Origin: JBDTVS01 sp040007095
GTDB taxonomy: Bacteria > Acidobacteriota > Vicinamibacteria > Vicinamibacterales > CAVVIG01
DNA: 64,000 nt
Reading direction: 5' to 3'
Assembly: GCA_040007095.1 (NCBI GenBank)
Contig: JBDTVS010000051.1
Span: 1-64,000 of the forward strand
Position 1 is the stretch's first letter. Each line of letters starts with the position of its first letter. Under the pieces are notes generated by a model. It saw only the letters and a list, made by a program, of their open reading frames with translations. It did no database searches and had not been told where the DNA came from. A program made the translations under genes and the position numbers. Of the stretch, positions 53,436-62,074 are shown piece by piece.

Positions 53436-54439
53436 TTTCAGACGAAGTACTACGCGCGTTCGACGGCCGGACGGTGCTGGTCACCGGGGGCACCGGCCTG
53501 ATCGGCCGACAGGTCGTGGACCTGCTCTGCACGGCGGGCGCGCGCGTGCGCGTCGTCTCGCTCGACCGGATTGCACTCGACTCGCGCGTCGAGTGCATCT
53601 ACGGCGACCTGACCGAGTTCTCGTTCTGCCGGGAGGTGATGCGCGACATCCAGATGGTCTGCCATCTGGCCGGCGTCAAGGGATCGATCGATGTGTCGCG
53701 GACACAGCTGGCCAGTCACTTCGTGCCGACGCTGATGTTCAACACCAACGTGCTCGAAGCGGCGCGAAGAGGCGGCGTGAAGCAACTGGTCTGCACCAGC
53801 TCGATCGGCGCCTACGCCAGCGCGGAGCTGTTCCTGGAGAGCCCGGAGACGGGCACCTTCACCGATGCGCCCATGGATTTCGCCGGGTGGGCCAAGCGGG
53901 TCGCGGAGCTGCAAGTACACGCCTATGTTGCGCAGTACGGCTTGACTGGCTACGCCCTGGTGAGGCCGTCCAATGTCTATGGACCAGGCGACAACTTCGA
54001 TCCGGAGAATGCGATGGTGGTGCCGACACTCATGATGCGCATCCACCGTGGCGAGCGTCCGGTGATGATTTGGGGAGACGGCACCGCGATCCGCGACTTC
54101 GTCTACAGCCGGGACGTCGCCGAGGGAATTCTCCTGGCGCTGCACCACGGCACGCGAGGCTCCTACGTCAATCTCGGCAGCGGCGCCGGCGTCACAATCC
54201 GCGAGCTGGTCGACGCGCTCAGCGGGTTTCTCGACTTCACCTACCAGTTCGACGTGAGCAGGCCTGGAGGCTTCCCCAGGCGCGTCATGGACGTCTCCCG
54301 GGCCCGGGAGTGGATCGGCTATCAGCCGACGACATCGCTGACCGAGGGTCTGCGAACGACCTGGGACTGGTTCGTCGAGAACCAGGACGAATACCTGCAG
54401 AAGCAGAACTACTTCAAAGACGCGGCCCCTGGCGCATAG
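53432..54439 (+). CDS. NAD-dependent sugar epimerase/dehydratase
   Basis: 335 residues from ATG 53432. Extended SDR with VLVTGGTGLIGRQVVDLL, VCTSSIGAYAS, VRPSNVYGPGDNFDPENAMVVP and IWGDGTAIRDFVYSRDVAEG. The usual catalytic YxxxK is replaced at its expected site by FAGWAKRVAE, so Trp stands where Tyr is normal; activity or chemistry may differ. It resembles the preceding gene, probably an old duplication. Its 3' end overlaps the convergent gene at 54414 by 26 nt. Confidence 0.85.
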   Translation: MISDEVLRAFDGRTVLVTGGTGLIGRQVVDLLCTAGARVRVVSLDRIALDSRVECIYGDLTEFSFCREVMRDIQMVCHLAGVKGSIDVSRTQLASHFVPTLMFNTNVLEAARRGGVKQLVCTSSIGAYASAELFLESPETGTFTDAPMDFAGWAKRVAELQVHAYVAQYGLTGYALVRPSNVYGPGDNFDPENAMVVPTLMMRIHRGERPVMIWGDGTAIRDFVYSRDVAEGILLALHHGTRGSYVNLGSGAGVTIRELVDALSGFLDFTYQFDVSRPGGFPRRVMDVSRAREWIGYQPTTSLTEGLRTTWDWFVENQDEYLQKQNYFKDAAPGA

Positions 54440-55022
54440 GTCGATCGGAGGCCTCGGTGCCCGGCATCGGCCGATACCACTCGATCAGGCCGAGAAACGC
54501 CGCCTCGGCCCGCTGGCGCAGGCGACGATGAGACGAGCCGGCGTAGGTGTCGTCGTTGCAGAAACGAGTGATGTCGATTGACGAGATCGCTCCGAGCAGC
54601 CGCTCGACCTCGTTGAACAAGTCGTCGTACGGTCCGGTGTCGAGATAAAACAGGATCCCGAACGGCACGGCGCGTAAGCGATCGAGCACCGCAACAGGAA
54701 CGTCTTCGAGCCGGTATCGTCCAGCCGTCGGGTAGGCGTGAAACGTCAAGGCGCAAGGGGCGGCCTGGCGCAGGGCTTCCTCGTCGCGCGCATGGCTCAT
54801 GACGTGGAGCGCCGGCGCGGGACAGCGCAAGACGATCTCCTCGAGCAGGGCCTGCAGCCGTCCCATGTTGGCCGAACGCAACACGAAAATCGGGCGGTCC
54901 CACGACAACGTCGCCGGGTCGACCGCTTTGTGCATGTCCTGGAGCAACAGGTCGAGCACCGCGCGCAGGCTGATTGCCGGTTCGGTGTCGGTCCTCGAAG
55001 TACGAGTGGCTTCCTCCGGCAT
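54414..55022 (-). CDS. Uncharacterised protein, WDRPIFVLRSA family (copy 1)
   Basis: 202 residues, no signal or membrane segment and no known motif that I recognise. It is a clear paralog of the protein at 59132-59758. Shared blocks: WDRPIFVLRSA, LHVMSHARDE, a TFHAYP…RYRLEDVPVA block, FGILFYLDTG and a C-terminal RAEAAFLGLIEWY. Both copies lie beside GT2 glycosyltransferases, so a role in glycan or cell-surface modification is possible. The 3' end overlaps the convergent epimerase. Confidence 0.7.
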   Translation of the reverse strand: MPEEATRTSRTDTEPAISLRAVLDLLLQDMHKAVDPATLSWDRPIFVLRSANMGRLQALLEEIVLRCPAPALHVMSHARDEEALRQAAPCALTFHAYPTAGRYRLEDVPVAVLDRLRAVPFGILFYLDTGPYDDLFNEVERLLGAISSIDITRFCNDDTYAGSSHRRLRQRAEAAFLGLIEWYRPMPGTEASDRPMRQGPRL

Positions 55023-55170
55023 CTTCGTCAGGCGGCCACTCGTAGAAGCGGGTTCGGCGGGATAGTTCGCGGAATGACTGCTGCCGCGTCGACTGGTCGG
55101 GCCGATCCGGGCTTTCCTTCGGGGGAGGCTCGCATGTCCGGCAGGATACTACATCGTTGGTCGACGATTG

Positions 55171-55288
55171 GTAGTGTCTCAGCTTCAACGATCAACCACC
55201 GAGGTCACCGAGATCACCGAGACAAGGCCCAAGGTTTCGGCTCAGCGCACTCGGTGTGCTCGGTGGTGATAGGCAATTGAGACAGTAC
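55171..55288. repeat. Palindromic dispersed repeat, copy C (CACCGAG type)
   Basis: Left arm GTAGTGTCTCAG…AACCACCGAGGTCACCGAG and right arm (reverse complement) GTACTGTCTCAA…CACCACCGAGCACACCGAG form an imperfect inverted repeat of about 45 nt around a short centre. It lies in the divergent gap between copy 1 of the WDRPIFVLRSA family and the GT2-GT41 gene. Confidence 0.75.
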
Positions 55289-55346
55289 GCGACGACGCTC
55301 CCGGATCGCGAGCGCCCGATTTGCGTATAACATCGGACCGCCCACC

Positions 55347-57599
55347 GTGTCGAACCCTGCCGATCAGCCGCTGGTGTCAATCCTCTCCTTCTGCAAGAAT
55401 TGCGCACCCACGATCCGCCGCAGCATCGACAGCGTCCTCGGTCAGTCTTACCGCCACCTCGAGTTCGTGGTGCAGGACGGCGCCTCCACCGATGGAACGC
55501 TCGAGATCCTGCAAGGCTACCGGGACGATCGGATCAAGATCGTGTCTGAGCGAGACTCGGGTCCCAACGAAGCATTCTGGAAGGTCTTGAACCGGTGCCA
55601 GGGCGAGATCATCGGCACGTGCCTTGCGGACGAGGAACTTCTCCCCGACGCCGTGAAGACCGCTGTCGAAATACTTCGAGCACACCCGGGCCTCGGCGCC
55701 GCGACGTGCGACGGCTACATCACCGATGCGGCCGGTGACGTGGCGGGCACATTCGTCGCCGGCGAGTTCGATCTGGTCGACGGCCTGTTCGGGCGTTACT
55801 GCCCGTTCTGGCCCGGTTCGTTCTTTCGCCGTCAGGCGCTCGTCGACGTCGGCCTCGCGTATCACGAATGGTCGATCGACGCGCTCGAGTTCGAGGTGTG
55901 GTGTCGCCTCGGCACAGAGCACCACGTGAAGTACTTCCCGGTGTTGCTGTCGAAATACGCCGTGCACGCCGAGCAGTTGAGCAATACGCCGAAGATCTTC
56001 GACGTCAACATGAACAGTCGGATCGGGATCATCGAACGGCTGTTCTCGGAGAGCGGATTCGCGGGCGACCATCCTGCGACCAAGAGTGCGTGTATCTACA
56101 ACCAGTACTATCTCTATTACAACCACGCGCGGGCGTACAAGATCTTCGACCACATGGAGATGTTGTACGACCGGATGATGGTGTTGCTGAAGGATCTGGA
56201 TCCGGCTGAATGGGAGAAACAGCGCCAGGCCCCCCGCCACGAGGCGATCCACTCAATCGTCGCGCCGCCCATCCCCAAGGCGGTCTACGACGATTTCGCG
56301 ACGCTGTACTATCGGCGCGGACAGATCCGGCAGGCGTTGGAGATGTGCGAGCGCGCCGACGATTCGTCGAGCGACCTGCTGGCGTGCCGAGCGGTGCTCC
56401 GACTCCCCGCGGCGACCGCCAACGATCCGCTGGCGATGCAGCAGCGCTGGGCCGCAAAGCACGTCATGGCACCGGCGATCGCGAGCGCGAACCTGCCACG
56501 ACGCGCTGATCAGGGTGACCGGATGATCCGCATCGGCTATCACTGCGCGTTCATGGACAGCGACACGATTCGCTTTCAGATGAGCGCCGTCATCAAACGG
56601 CACGACCGACACGAGTTCACCGTCATCGGCTATTCGCCGACTGAAGTTGCCGTCGATATCCGGGACGCATTCGACCTCGTCAAGGTGACGGGCGGACTCT
56701 CGGACGACCAGTTTGCGGCACTGGTCCGAGCCGACGGGATCGATATCTTCGTGGAGATGACCGGCTTTTCGCCGCTCCATCGATTCGGCGCCATGGCGCT
56801 GCGCTGCGCCCCGATCCAGATCACATATATCAATCACCTGGGAACGAGCGGCGTGCCGAACGTCGACTACATTCTGGCCGACGAAGTGTCGCTGCCCGTG
56901 GACGAAGAGCGTTCTTATACCGAGAAGGTCTGGCGCCTGCCCGGTTGCTTCTTTTGCTTCAACTACGACATGGTGGAGCTGCCGCCGGTGGCCCCGCCGC
57001 CATCCCGCACCAACGGCTTCGTGACCTTCGGGTGCTTCGGCAGCGGCGGAAAAATCAATGACGACCTGATCGCGATCTGGGCGCGTGTGCTCGCCCGGGT
57101 GCCAGACTCGCGCCTCTACCTGCGCAATCAGGAGCTCACGCCTCGGGACAACCGGCAGTTCATGATCGACAGGTTTCGCCGACATGGCATCGCGGCGGAG
57201 CGTGTCCGGGTGGCAGCCGGAGCGACGCGCCTCGAGATCCTGCGTTCGTACGACGAAGTCGACATCAGCCTGGACACCTGGCCGTATTGCGGCGGCAACA
57301 CCATTGCGGAGTCGATCTGGCAAGGTGTGCCGGTCGTGACCCTGAAGGGCACGCGATTCGTCAGCCGCTACGGTGCCTCGTTGTTGCTCGCCGCCGGGTG
57401 TCCAGAGCTCGTCGGCGTGACGAAGGAGGCGTACATCGACGTCGCCGCCGGGCTCGCAAGAGCACCGGAGCGGCTGGCTCACTACCGACAGCATCTGCGA
57501 TCGATGGCGCGGGAGTTCGGGTTCAGCGATGCCGAGCGATTCGCGCGGAAGCTCGACGAAGCGTATCGGTCGATGATGCGAACCGCTCACAGCCCGTAA
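55347..57599 (+). CDS. GT2-GT41 fusion glycosyltransferase (O-GlcNAc transferase-like)
   Basis: 750 residues from GTG 55347. Residues ~5-250 are a GT2 enzyme (VSILSFCKNCAPTIRRSIDSVLGQSY; VVQDGASTDGTLE; CLADEELLPDAV). A short TPR-like link (LYYRRGQIRQALEMCERAD) leads to a GT41/SPINDLY domain in ~390-745: IRIGYHCAFMDSDTIRF, GIDIFVEMTGFSPLHRF, LRCAPIQITYINHLGTSG, VTFGCFGSGGKIND and CGGNTIAESIWQGVPVVT. GT41 enzymes add GlcNAc to Ser/Thr of proteins; flagellin is a known bacterial target. A possible -10 (TATAAC, 55326) lies upstream. Confidence 0.9.
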   Translation: MSNPADQPLVSILSFCKNCAPTIRRSIDSVLGQSYRHLEFVVQDGASTDGTLEILQGYRDDRIKIVSERDSGPNEAFWKVLNRCQGEIIGTCLADEELLPDAVKTAVEILRAHPGLGAATCDGYITDAAGDVAGTFVAGEFDLVDGLFGRYCPFWPGSFFRRQALVDVGLAYHEWSIDALEFEVWCRLGTEHHVKYFPVLLSKYAVHAEQLSNTPKIFDVNMNSRIGIIERLFSESGFAGDHPATKSACIYNQYYLYYNHARAYKIFDHMEMLYDRMMVLLKDLDPAEWEKQRQAPRHEAIHSIVAPPIPKAVYDDFATLYYRRGQIRQALEMCERADDSSSDLLACRAVLRLPAATANDPLAMQQRWAAKHVMAPAIASANLPRRADQGDRMIRIGYHCAFMDSDTIRFQMSAVIKRHDRHEFTVIGYSPTEVAVDIRDAFDLVKVTGGLSDDQFAALVRADGIDIFVEMTGFSPLHRFGAMALRCAPIQITYINHLGTSGVPNVDYILADEVSLPVDEERSYTEKVWRLPGCFFCFNYDMVELPPVAPPPSRTNGFVTFGCFGSGGKINDDLIAIWARVLARVPDSRLYLRNQELTPRDNRQFMIDRFRRHGIAAERVRVAAGATRLEILRSYDEVDISLDTWPYCGGNTIAESIWQGVPVVTLKGTRFVSRYGASLLLAAGCPELVGVTKEAYIDVAAGLARAPERLAHYRQHLRSMAREFGFSDAERFARKLDEAYRSMMRTAHSP

Positions 57600-57854
57600 G
57601 CGTGGCACTCCCGCGCTTTTCACGTCGGTGTCGTACGACCGCGGCCCCTGTGAGCGGCGCGTCTCGCCCGTCTAGAGCAATTTGGAAAGCGAAACCCTCT
57701 GCCTTTGTGCTCTTGGTGTTTTTTGTGGTTCCAAAGAGTCGCGCCCTGCTTGAGACCAGCATCACCACACACTGGTCAAGACTGGAGTGGTGATGCTGCG
57801 CAACCAGGTCGACAGTGGCCACGACCGCAACATCACACTTACAGCCTCCTGAGT
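57600..57854. other. Convergent intergenic region
   Basis: 255 nt between two convergent genes. Apart from repeat copy D (57681-57743) I see nothing coding and no clear terminator. Confidence 0.45.
57681..57743 (+). repeat. Short dispersed repeat, copy D (ACCACAAAG type)
   Basis: TGTGCTCTTGGTGTTTTTTG (57707-57726) and TGGTTCCAAAGAG repeat copy A with few changes. TTTGGAA (57681) and TTCCAAA (57729) are inverted ends. Confidence 0.65.
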
Positions 57855-59135
57855 TCAGGGCTCCCGCGGGGTGTGATAGCTCGCCCATTCCTGCTGGAGC
57901 ACGAGCAGGCTCTCGTTGGTTGATCCCGGCGACTTGAGAGCGGCGGCGAGATACAGCGAGTGGCGACGGGCGTCCCGGCGGAGATCGCTCGCCCGCCACG
58001 ACTCCAAGGCCTCGTCGATCTGACCGCGGCGCTCCAGCAGCACGCCTCGTTCCCAGTGCACATCGAGCAGCTCTGGCGCCAGCCGAATGGCCGCCTCGTA
58101 CATGTCGAACGCGAGATCGATGCGACCGTCGGCCGCATATGCCTGAGCAATCTCGCACGCTAGCGATGCTTCAGACGGCATCAGGCGCCACGCGACCTCG
58201 AGGATGTCGAGGGCCGTGCGCTCATCCCCGTCCATCCGCCGCCCGCGCGCGATCCGGATGTAGCCGTCGACCGCGAGCGCGGCCAGCCTCGGCTCGGGCA
58301 GGCGGCTGGACTCGTCGGCCACGGTCAGGCAGAAGGCAACCGCCTCCCTGCGAGCGCCGAGATGCTTCAGATCGTCGGCAAAGCTCAGGACCGTTCCGAT
58401 GCGACACGCCTGCAGCAGATCGCTTCGCCCTTCGAACAGTCCGGTCTCGGCGGCGAGATCGGCTATCGCGCGCAGTCGCCCCTGAACCAGGCGCGACACA
58501 TTGGCCGGGATCCGGCTCAGTTGTCGGTCGTGCTGACCATATTTCGAGGCGACGCCCGGCAAGTACGAGATCGCGCCGACCAGCGCGAGCCTGCACCAGA
58601 GCTCGAATTCACCGCAGTCCAGGTTCCAATCGCGAGTCTGGAGTCCGGCCAGTTCGAGCGACGTTCGACGAAACGTGGCAGCCGAGAAGTGCGGGCAGAA
58701 CCGGTTGGCCATGTACGCGAGGAGATGGAAGGGCCGGCCCTTCACGGTGTCCACTACGCGGCCGTCGATATCGGTCAGATACGTGTCTCGGGTCACCGCG
58801 GCCACGTTCCGATCGGACTCGAGGGCCGCGACCGCCTCCGCAACAGCGTCGGGCAACAGTTCTTCGTCCGACAGGCAGGCGCACACGTAATCGCCGCCGC
58901 AGCGGCGCAGCGTCTGCCAGAACGCCGCCGCCGGGCCGCTATCGGGTTCCGATCGAAGGCTGATGCGCGGGTCGTCGTACTCCCGGAGCACTTCGAGCGT
59001 CCCATCCGTCGACGCCCCGTCCTGAATGATGTATTCGATGTCCTGGTACGTCTGGGCGAGCACGCTTTCCACGCTGCGCCGTATCGTGCGCGCGCGGTTT
59101 TTGCAAAAGAGAAACACCGTGACTCGTGGCGTCAT
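57855..59135 (-). CDS. GT2 glycosyltransferase with TPR tail
   Basis: 426 residues; GGGAGG precedes the ATG. GT2 domain in ~1-220 (VTVFLFCKNRARTIRRSVESVLAQTY, IIQDGASTDGTLEVL, CACLSDEELLPDAV), closely similar to the GT2 part of the protein at 55347. Residues ~270-400 are TPR-like (AYAADGRIDLAFDMYEAAIRLAPELLDVHWERG). It ends in VLQQEWASYHTPREP, matching the linker (MQQRWAAKHVMAP) just before the GT41 domain of its relative, then stops. It may be a truncated GT2-TPR-GT41 protein. Its start overlaps the upstream gene (ATGA). Confidence 0.88.
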   Translation of the reverse strand: MTPRVTVFLFCKNRARTIRRSVESVLAQTYQDIEYIIQDGASTDGTLEVLREYDDPRISLRSEPDSGPAAAFWQTLRRCGGDYVCACLSDEELLPDAVAEAVAALESDRNVAAVTRDTYLTDIDGRVVDTVKGRPFHLLAYMANRFCPHFSAATFRRTSLELAGLQTRDWNLDCGEFELWCRLALVGAISYLPGVASKYGQHDRQLSRIPANVSRLVQGRLRAIADLAAETGLFEGRSDLLQACRIGTVLSFADDLKHLGARREAVAFCLTVADESSRLPEPRLAALAVDGYIRIARGRRMDGDERTALDILEVAWRLMPSEASLACEIAQAYAADGRIDLAFDMYEAAIRLAPELLDVHWERGVLLERRGQIDEALESWRASDLRRDARRHSLYLAAALKSPGSTNESLLVLQQEWASYHTPREP

Positions 59136-59758
59136 GCGCCTCCCGCAGATCGCGCCTCATCGGACAGCACAGGACCGTCGGGGAACCCCGGGTCCAGCTT
59201 GAGCTGATACCACTCCATCAGTCGAAGGAAGGCCGACTCCGCCCGTCGGCGCTGGCGCCAGTCCGACAACGCCGCATACGTGCCGTCCGCGAGGAAGCTG
59301 ACCATCCCGTGCTCGCCAATCGCCGCGAGCAGTTTTTCGGCGTCGCCGAGCCTCTCCCCCGACGTGCCCGCATCGAGGAGAAATAGGGTTCCGAAACCGA
59401 CGGACTGCAGACGGTCGACCGTCGCAGCCGGAACATTTTCCAGACGGTAGGGTCCGGAGACAGGGTATGCGTAAAACGTGACGTCGCAGTGGGCGATGGC
59501 GCGGATGGCACTCTCGTCGCGCGCGTGGCTCATGATGTGGAGCTTCGGCGCGGATGCATGCACCAGGATCTCGCCGAGAAAGGCCCGCATGCGTTCCATC
59601 GAGGCGGAACGCAGCACGAAGATCGGACGGTCCCAGAGCAATCGGTCCACGTGCACCGCTTCCAGGGACATGTCCCGCAGAAGCGTATCGAGCACTATTC
59701 CGATCGACTTCCCTGCCTGGCTGGCGGGACCTGGAGCCGGAGCACTTTCCGCTGGCAT
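59132..59758 (-). CDS. Uncharacterised protein, WDRPIFVLRSA family (copy 2)
   Basis: 208 residues from ATG 59758, which has GAGGAC upstream and aligns with the start of copy 1; readings to 59857 are less likely. Shared blocks with the protein at 54414: WDRPIFVLRSASMERMRAFL, LHIMSHARDES, a TFYAYP…YRLENVPAA block, FGTLFLLDAG and RAESAFLRLMEWY. Function not recognised. It lies between two GT2 genes and overlaps the downstream one, so it is co-expressed with glycosyltransferases. Confidence 0.75.
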   Translation of the reverse strand: MPAESAPAPGPASQAGKSIGIVLDTLLRDMSLEAVHVDRLLWDRPIFVLRSASMERMRAFLGEILVHASAPKLHIMSHARDESAIRAIAHCDVTFYAYPVSGPYRLENVPAATVDRLQSVGFGTLFLLDAGTSGERLGDAEKLLAAIGEHGMVSFLADGTYAALSDWRQRRRAESAFLRLMEWYQLKLDPGFPDGPVLSDEARSAGGA

Positions 59759-59825
59759 GCGTCCTCGAATGATCAGGCGAAGATGTCTGGTTGAGTCGTC
59801 ATGAGTTATCCGCATGCTCTCGAAA

Positions 59826-61391
59826 TCACAGCGGACGTGTGAACGCGACAAGACCACTTCGACCGAGAAGCTGAGTGACGCAACCCGGCGCCAGTTCCCT
59901 CACGCGCTCCAGCGCAGCTGCAGGGTCCCCCTCGACTGGACACAATGCCACACCGCCTGGCGCAAGATAATCCACCAGCGCCCGCACCCTGTCGAGGGGC
60001 GTGTCCAGACCGATCCAGGCCAACTCGATCAAAGGCTCGCCGACACCCGACCGGCTAATTCGCTCGAGGGCCGTTGCCGGCGATCCCTGGACAATCCGCG
60101 CCCATCCTCTGAAGTGGCAGCGCACTTCCAGGAACCTCGCGAGCTCGCCGGGATGGACGAGCAGCCGATCGCTGACGCCTTCCGGCCACGGGTTGACGAG
60201 GAACAACTCGGCGGCCGGACACGCCTTGAGGACGGTCAACAACACGCCGGGGCTCGGAGAACCAAACGAGTAGAAGCTCCGCGGAAGGTCTCGAAGCACG
60301 ATGCTGGCGACCGTCGCCAGCTGCTCGAACGCGGTTCGAGGCGACTCGCCTTCCGCCCCGATCCTGCTGACGAAATCAGCGGCCTCAGCGCCAGGCTCCC
60401 AGCCCTCTCCGAGGGGCTGCGCGGTCCGTCCGGATAGAGGCACGCCGCATCCAAAGCCTGGCGCTGAAGAGGCCTCCGATACGCACTCGGCAGTCGGAAT
60501 CATCTGCTCGCCGAGACCCCAGTCGGGCCCGTTGGTCGCCGCCACGTTTCGGATCACCATCGGGTTCACGGTCGACGCGTCACGCGCACGTCGTCCATCG
60601 GCGTCGGGCCAGTGCTCCATGTGCAGTCCGAAGAGGCCGTCACTGCTGACGTCGAGCCACGGGTGCTGTTGCGACACGCGAAGCATCAGATCGTTGTCGT
60701 GCCAGCCCCATGGTCGATCCAGAGACTCATCGTAGCCCCTCACTTCGAACCACCGGTCGCGGTGCATCAGCTGGCCGCCTGAGAATCCCCCGAGGCAGCT
60801 GATGCCCAGGCGCTCAGGAGACAGCCCCGCAGCAAGCAAGGCTGCCAGCCGTCTCCATTCGCCGAGGTGTGGTCTGCGCTGGACGGTCGCCCACGGCACC
60901 TGGTACCGCCGCACGTAGCAAAACAGATCCGCGATCGGCACGGGGAGGGTGATCTCGCCGCGAAGGAGGCGGCCGAGCGCGGCCAACGCGGACTCCGACC
61001 ACAGACAGTCCGAGTCGGTGAAGAAGATGAACTCGCCTCGGGCCCGGCGGACGCCCACATTCACCGCGCAGCTCGGGAGCCATCGAACCTGGCCATCTCG
61101 CGATCCAGCGACTTCCGGCGCAACCTGATAAAACGTGGTCATACGCCGCGCCGCGGGTCCGAACGGCACGTGGTTCGCCAGTGCCTGCGCGCTGGCCCAG
61201 TCGACGATCAGGACCTCGACCGCGTCAGACACGCCGGCGCGCTCGGCGCTGTCCGCCAGGAACGATACGGAGGTGCCAAGGCGGTAGAGATAGTCGCCCA
61301 TGTAGTCATCGTTACGGCCGATGATGACGAACGAGACCAGCGGCCGACGCGACGCGGTGGGGTCAACCATCCACTGAGGGCCGTTCGTCAC
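59826..61391 (-). CDS. GT2-like glycosyltransferase with extra C-terminal domain
   Basis: 521 residues. N-terminal ~290 residues form a GT2/GT-A fold (VSFVIIGRNDDYMGDYLYRL; GEFIFFTDSDCLW as the DxD; GYDESLDRPWGWHDNDLMLRV as the acceptor-side motif). The rest (~330-521) has alternating β/α features (FYSFGSPSPGVLLTVLKACPAAELFLVNPWPEG; LAWIGLDTPLDRVRALVDYLAPGGVAL) that look like a SAM-methyltransferase-type Rossmann domain without a clear glycine motif. The start overlaps the upstream remnant by 4 nt. Confidence 0.75.
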   Translation of the reverse strand: MTNGPQWMVDPTASRRPLVSFVIIGRNDDYMGDYLYRLGTSVSFLADSAERAGVSDAVEVLIVDWASAQALANHVPFGPAARRMTTFYQVAPEVAGSRDGQVRWLPSCAVNVGVRRARGEFIFFTDSDCLWSESALAALGRLLRGEITLPVPIADLFCYVRRYQVPWATVQRRPHLGEWRRLAALLAAGLSPERLGISCLGGFSGGQLMHRDRWFEVRGYDESLDRPWGWHDNDLMLRVSQQHPWLDVSSDGLFGLHMEHWPDADGRRARDASTVNPMVIRNVAATNGPDWGLGEQMIPTAECVSEASSAPGFGCGVPLSGRTAQPLGEGWEPGAEAADFVSRIGAEGESPRTAFEQLATVASIVLRDLPRSFYSFGSPSPGVLLTVLKACPAAELFLVNPWPEGVSDRLLVHPGELARFLEVRCHFRGWARIVQGSPATALERISRSGVGEPLIELAWIGLDTPLDRVRALVDYLAPGGVALCPVEGDPAAALERVRELAPGCVTQLLGRSGLVAFTRPL

Positions 61392-61852
61392 ACCGGTTCC
61401 TCGTCAGGCGATCGTGGGGCGGGACCTGGGGCAAATTGCGCGTACCAGCCTCGTGTGGTGTAGGGCACATCGACAACATCGTTCTTCAACTCGGCCGCAA
61501 TCGCGTCCAGGATTCCGCTCAGCGTCGGTCCTGCCTGGCGAGCCAGGGTGGCATGCGATCGCCAGGCGTCCATGACCGCCTGTTTCGTCATGCTCGTCGA
61601 AAAAGTTGCGGAGAACGGCCGAAGCTCCTCAAACAAACAACTGGCGCCCAGCACCGGCGTGGGGTCTTCACGACGTGTCCCGTACCCGTAGGCCGGTATG
61701 GCTGAGCGAATGATGGCTTCGATCCGCGCCTGCAACGGGTCATCCGGGTCACGGGGGTTCCAGAGACAGCAGAACCAATCTCTCGGTGCCACGACCCGCC
61801 GGCATTCCTTCAGTGTCGGCTCACCGAACACCCACGCGCATGACGTCGCCAT
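61388..61852 (-). pseudogene. C-terminal remnant of a SAM methyltransferase
   Basis: 154 residues from the only available ATG. The sequence EPTLKECRRVVAPRDWFCCLWNPRD is what normally follows motif I-III of a class I methyltransferase, and MTKQAVMDAWRSHATLARQAG and VPYTTRGWYAQF are typical C-terminal blocks of that group; the SAM-binding half is missing. It begins inside the end of a truncated APS-kinase-like ORF, so the two seem joined by a deletion. Its stop overlaps the next gene's start (ATGA), so it was an operon member. Confidence 0.65.
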
Positions 61853-61973
61853 CCAGCAGCAGCACCGGGTAGCCGCGCGCCGACAGGCCGTCGCGCACCA
61901 GGCGGCTCACCGTGGACTTGCCAGCACCGGACAGACCGGTGATCCACCATACCGTCCCGTCGCCTCTCGCCAC
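61821..61973 (-). pseudogene. N-terminal remnant of an APS-kinase-like gene
   Basis: About 50 residues from GTG 61973 (AGGAG upstream): GTVWWITGLSGAGKSTVSRL (Walker A) … YPVLLLDGDVMRVGVR then stop. This is the start of an adenylylsulfate-kinase (CysC) type domain, which should run ~130 residues further. The DGDVMR motif passes straight into the remnant methyltransferase in another frame. A longer reading from 62135 would begin within repeat copy E. Confidence 0.7.
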
Positions 61974-62074
61974 TTTTCTCCTGTCGTCACCCCACCGACC
62001 GACGTGCGCGCCGCCCGCACTATACGTCAGAGTCGAATTGCGCGCCCAACTCTCGATGAATTGCCGTCGTGTGT

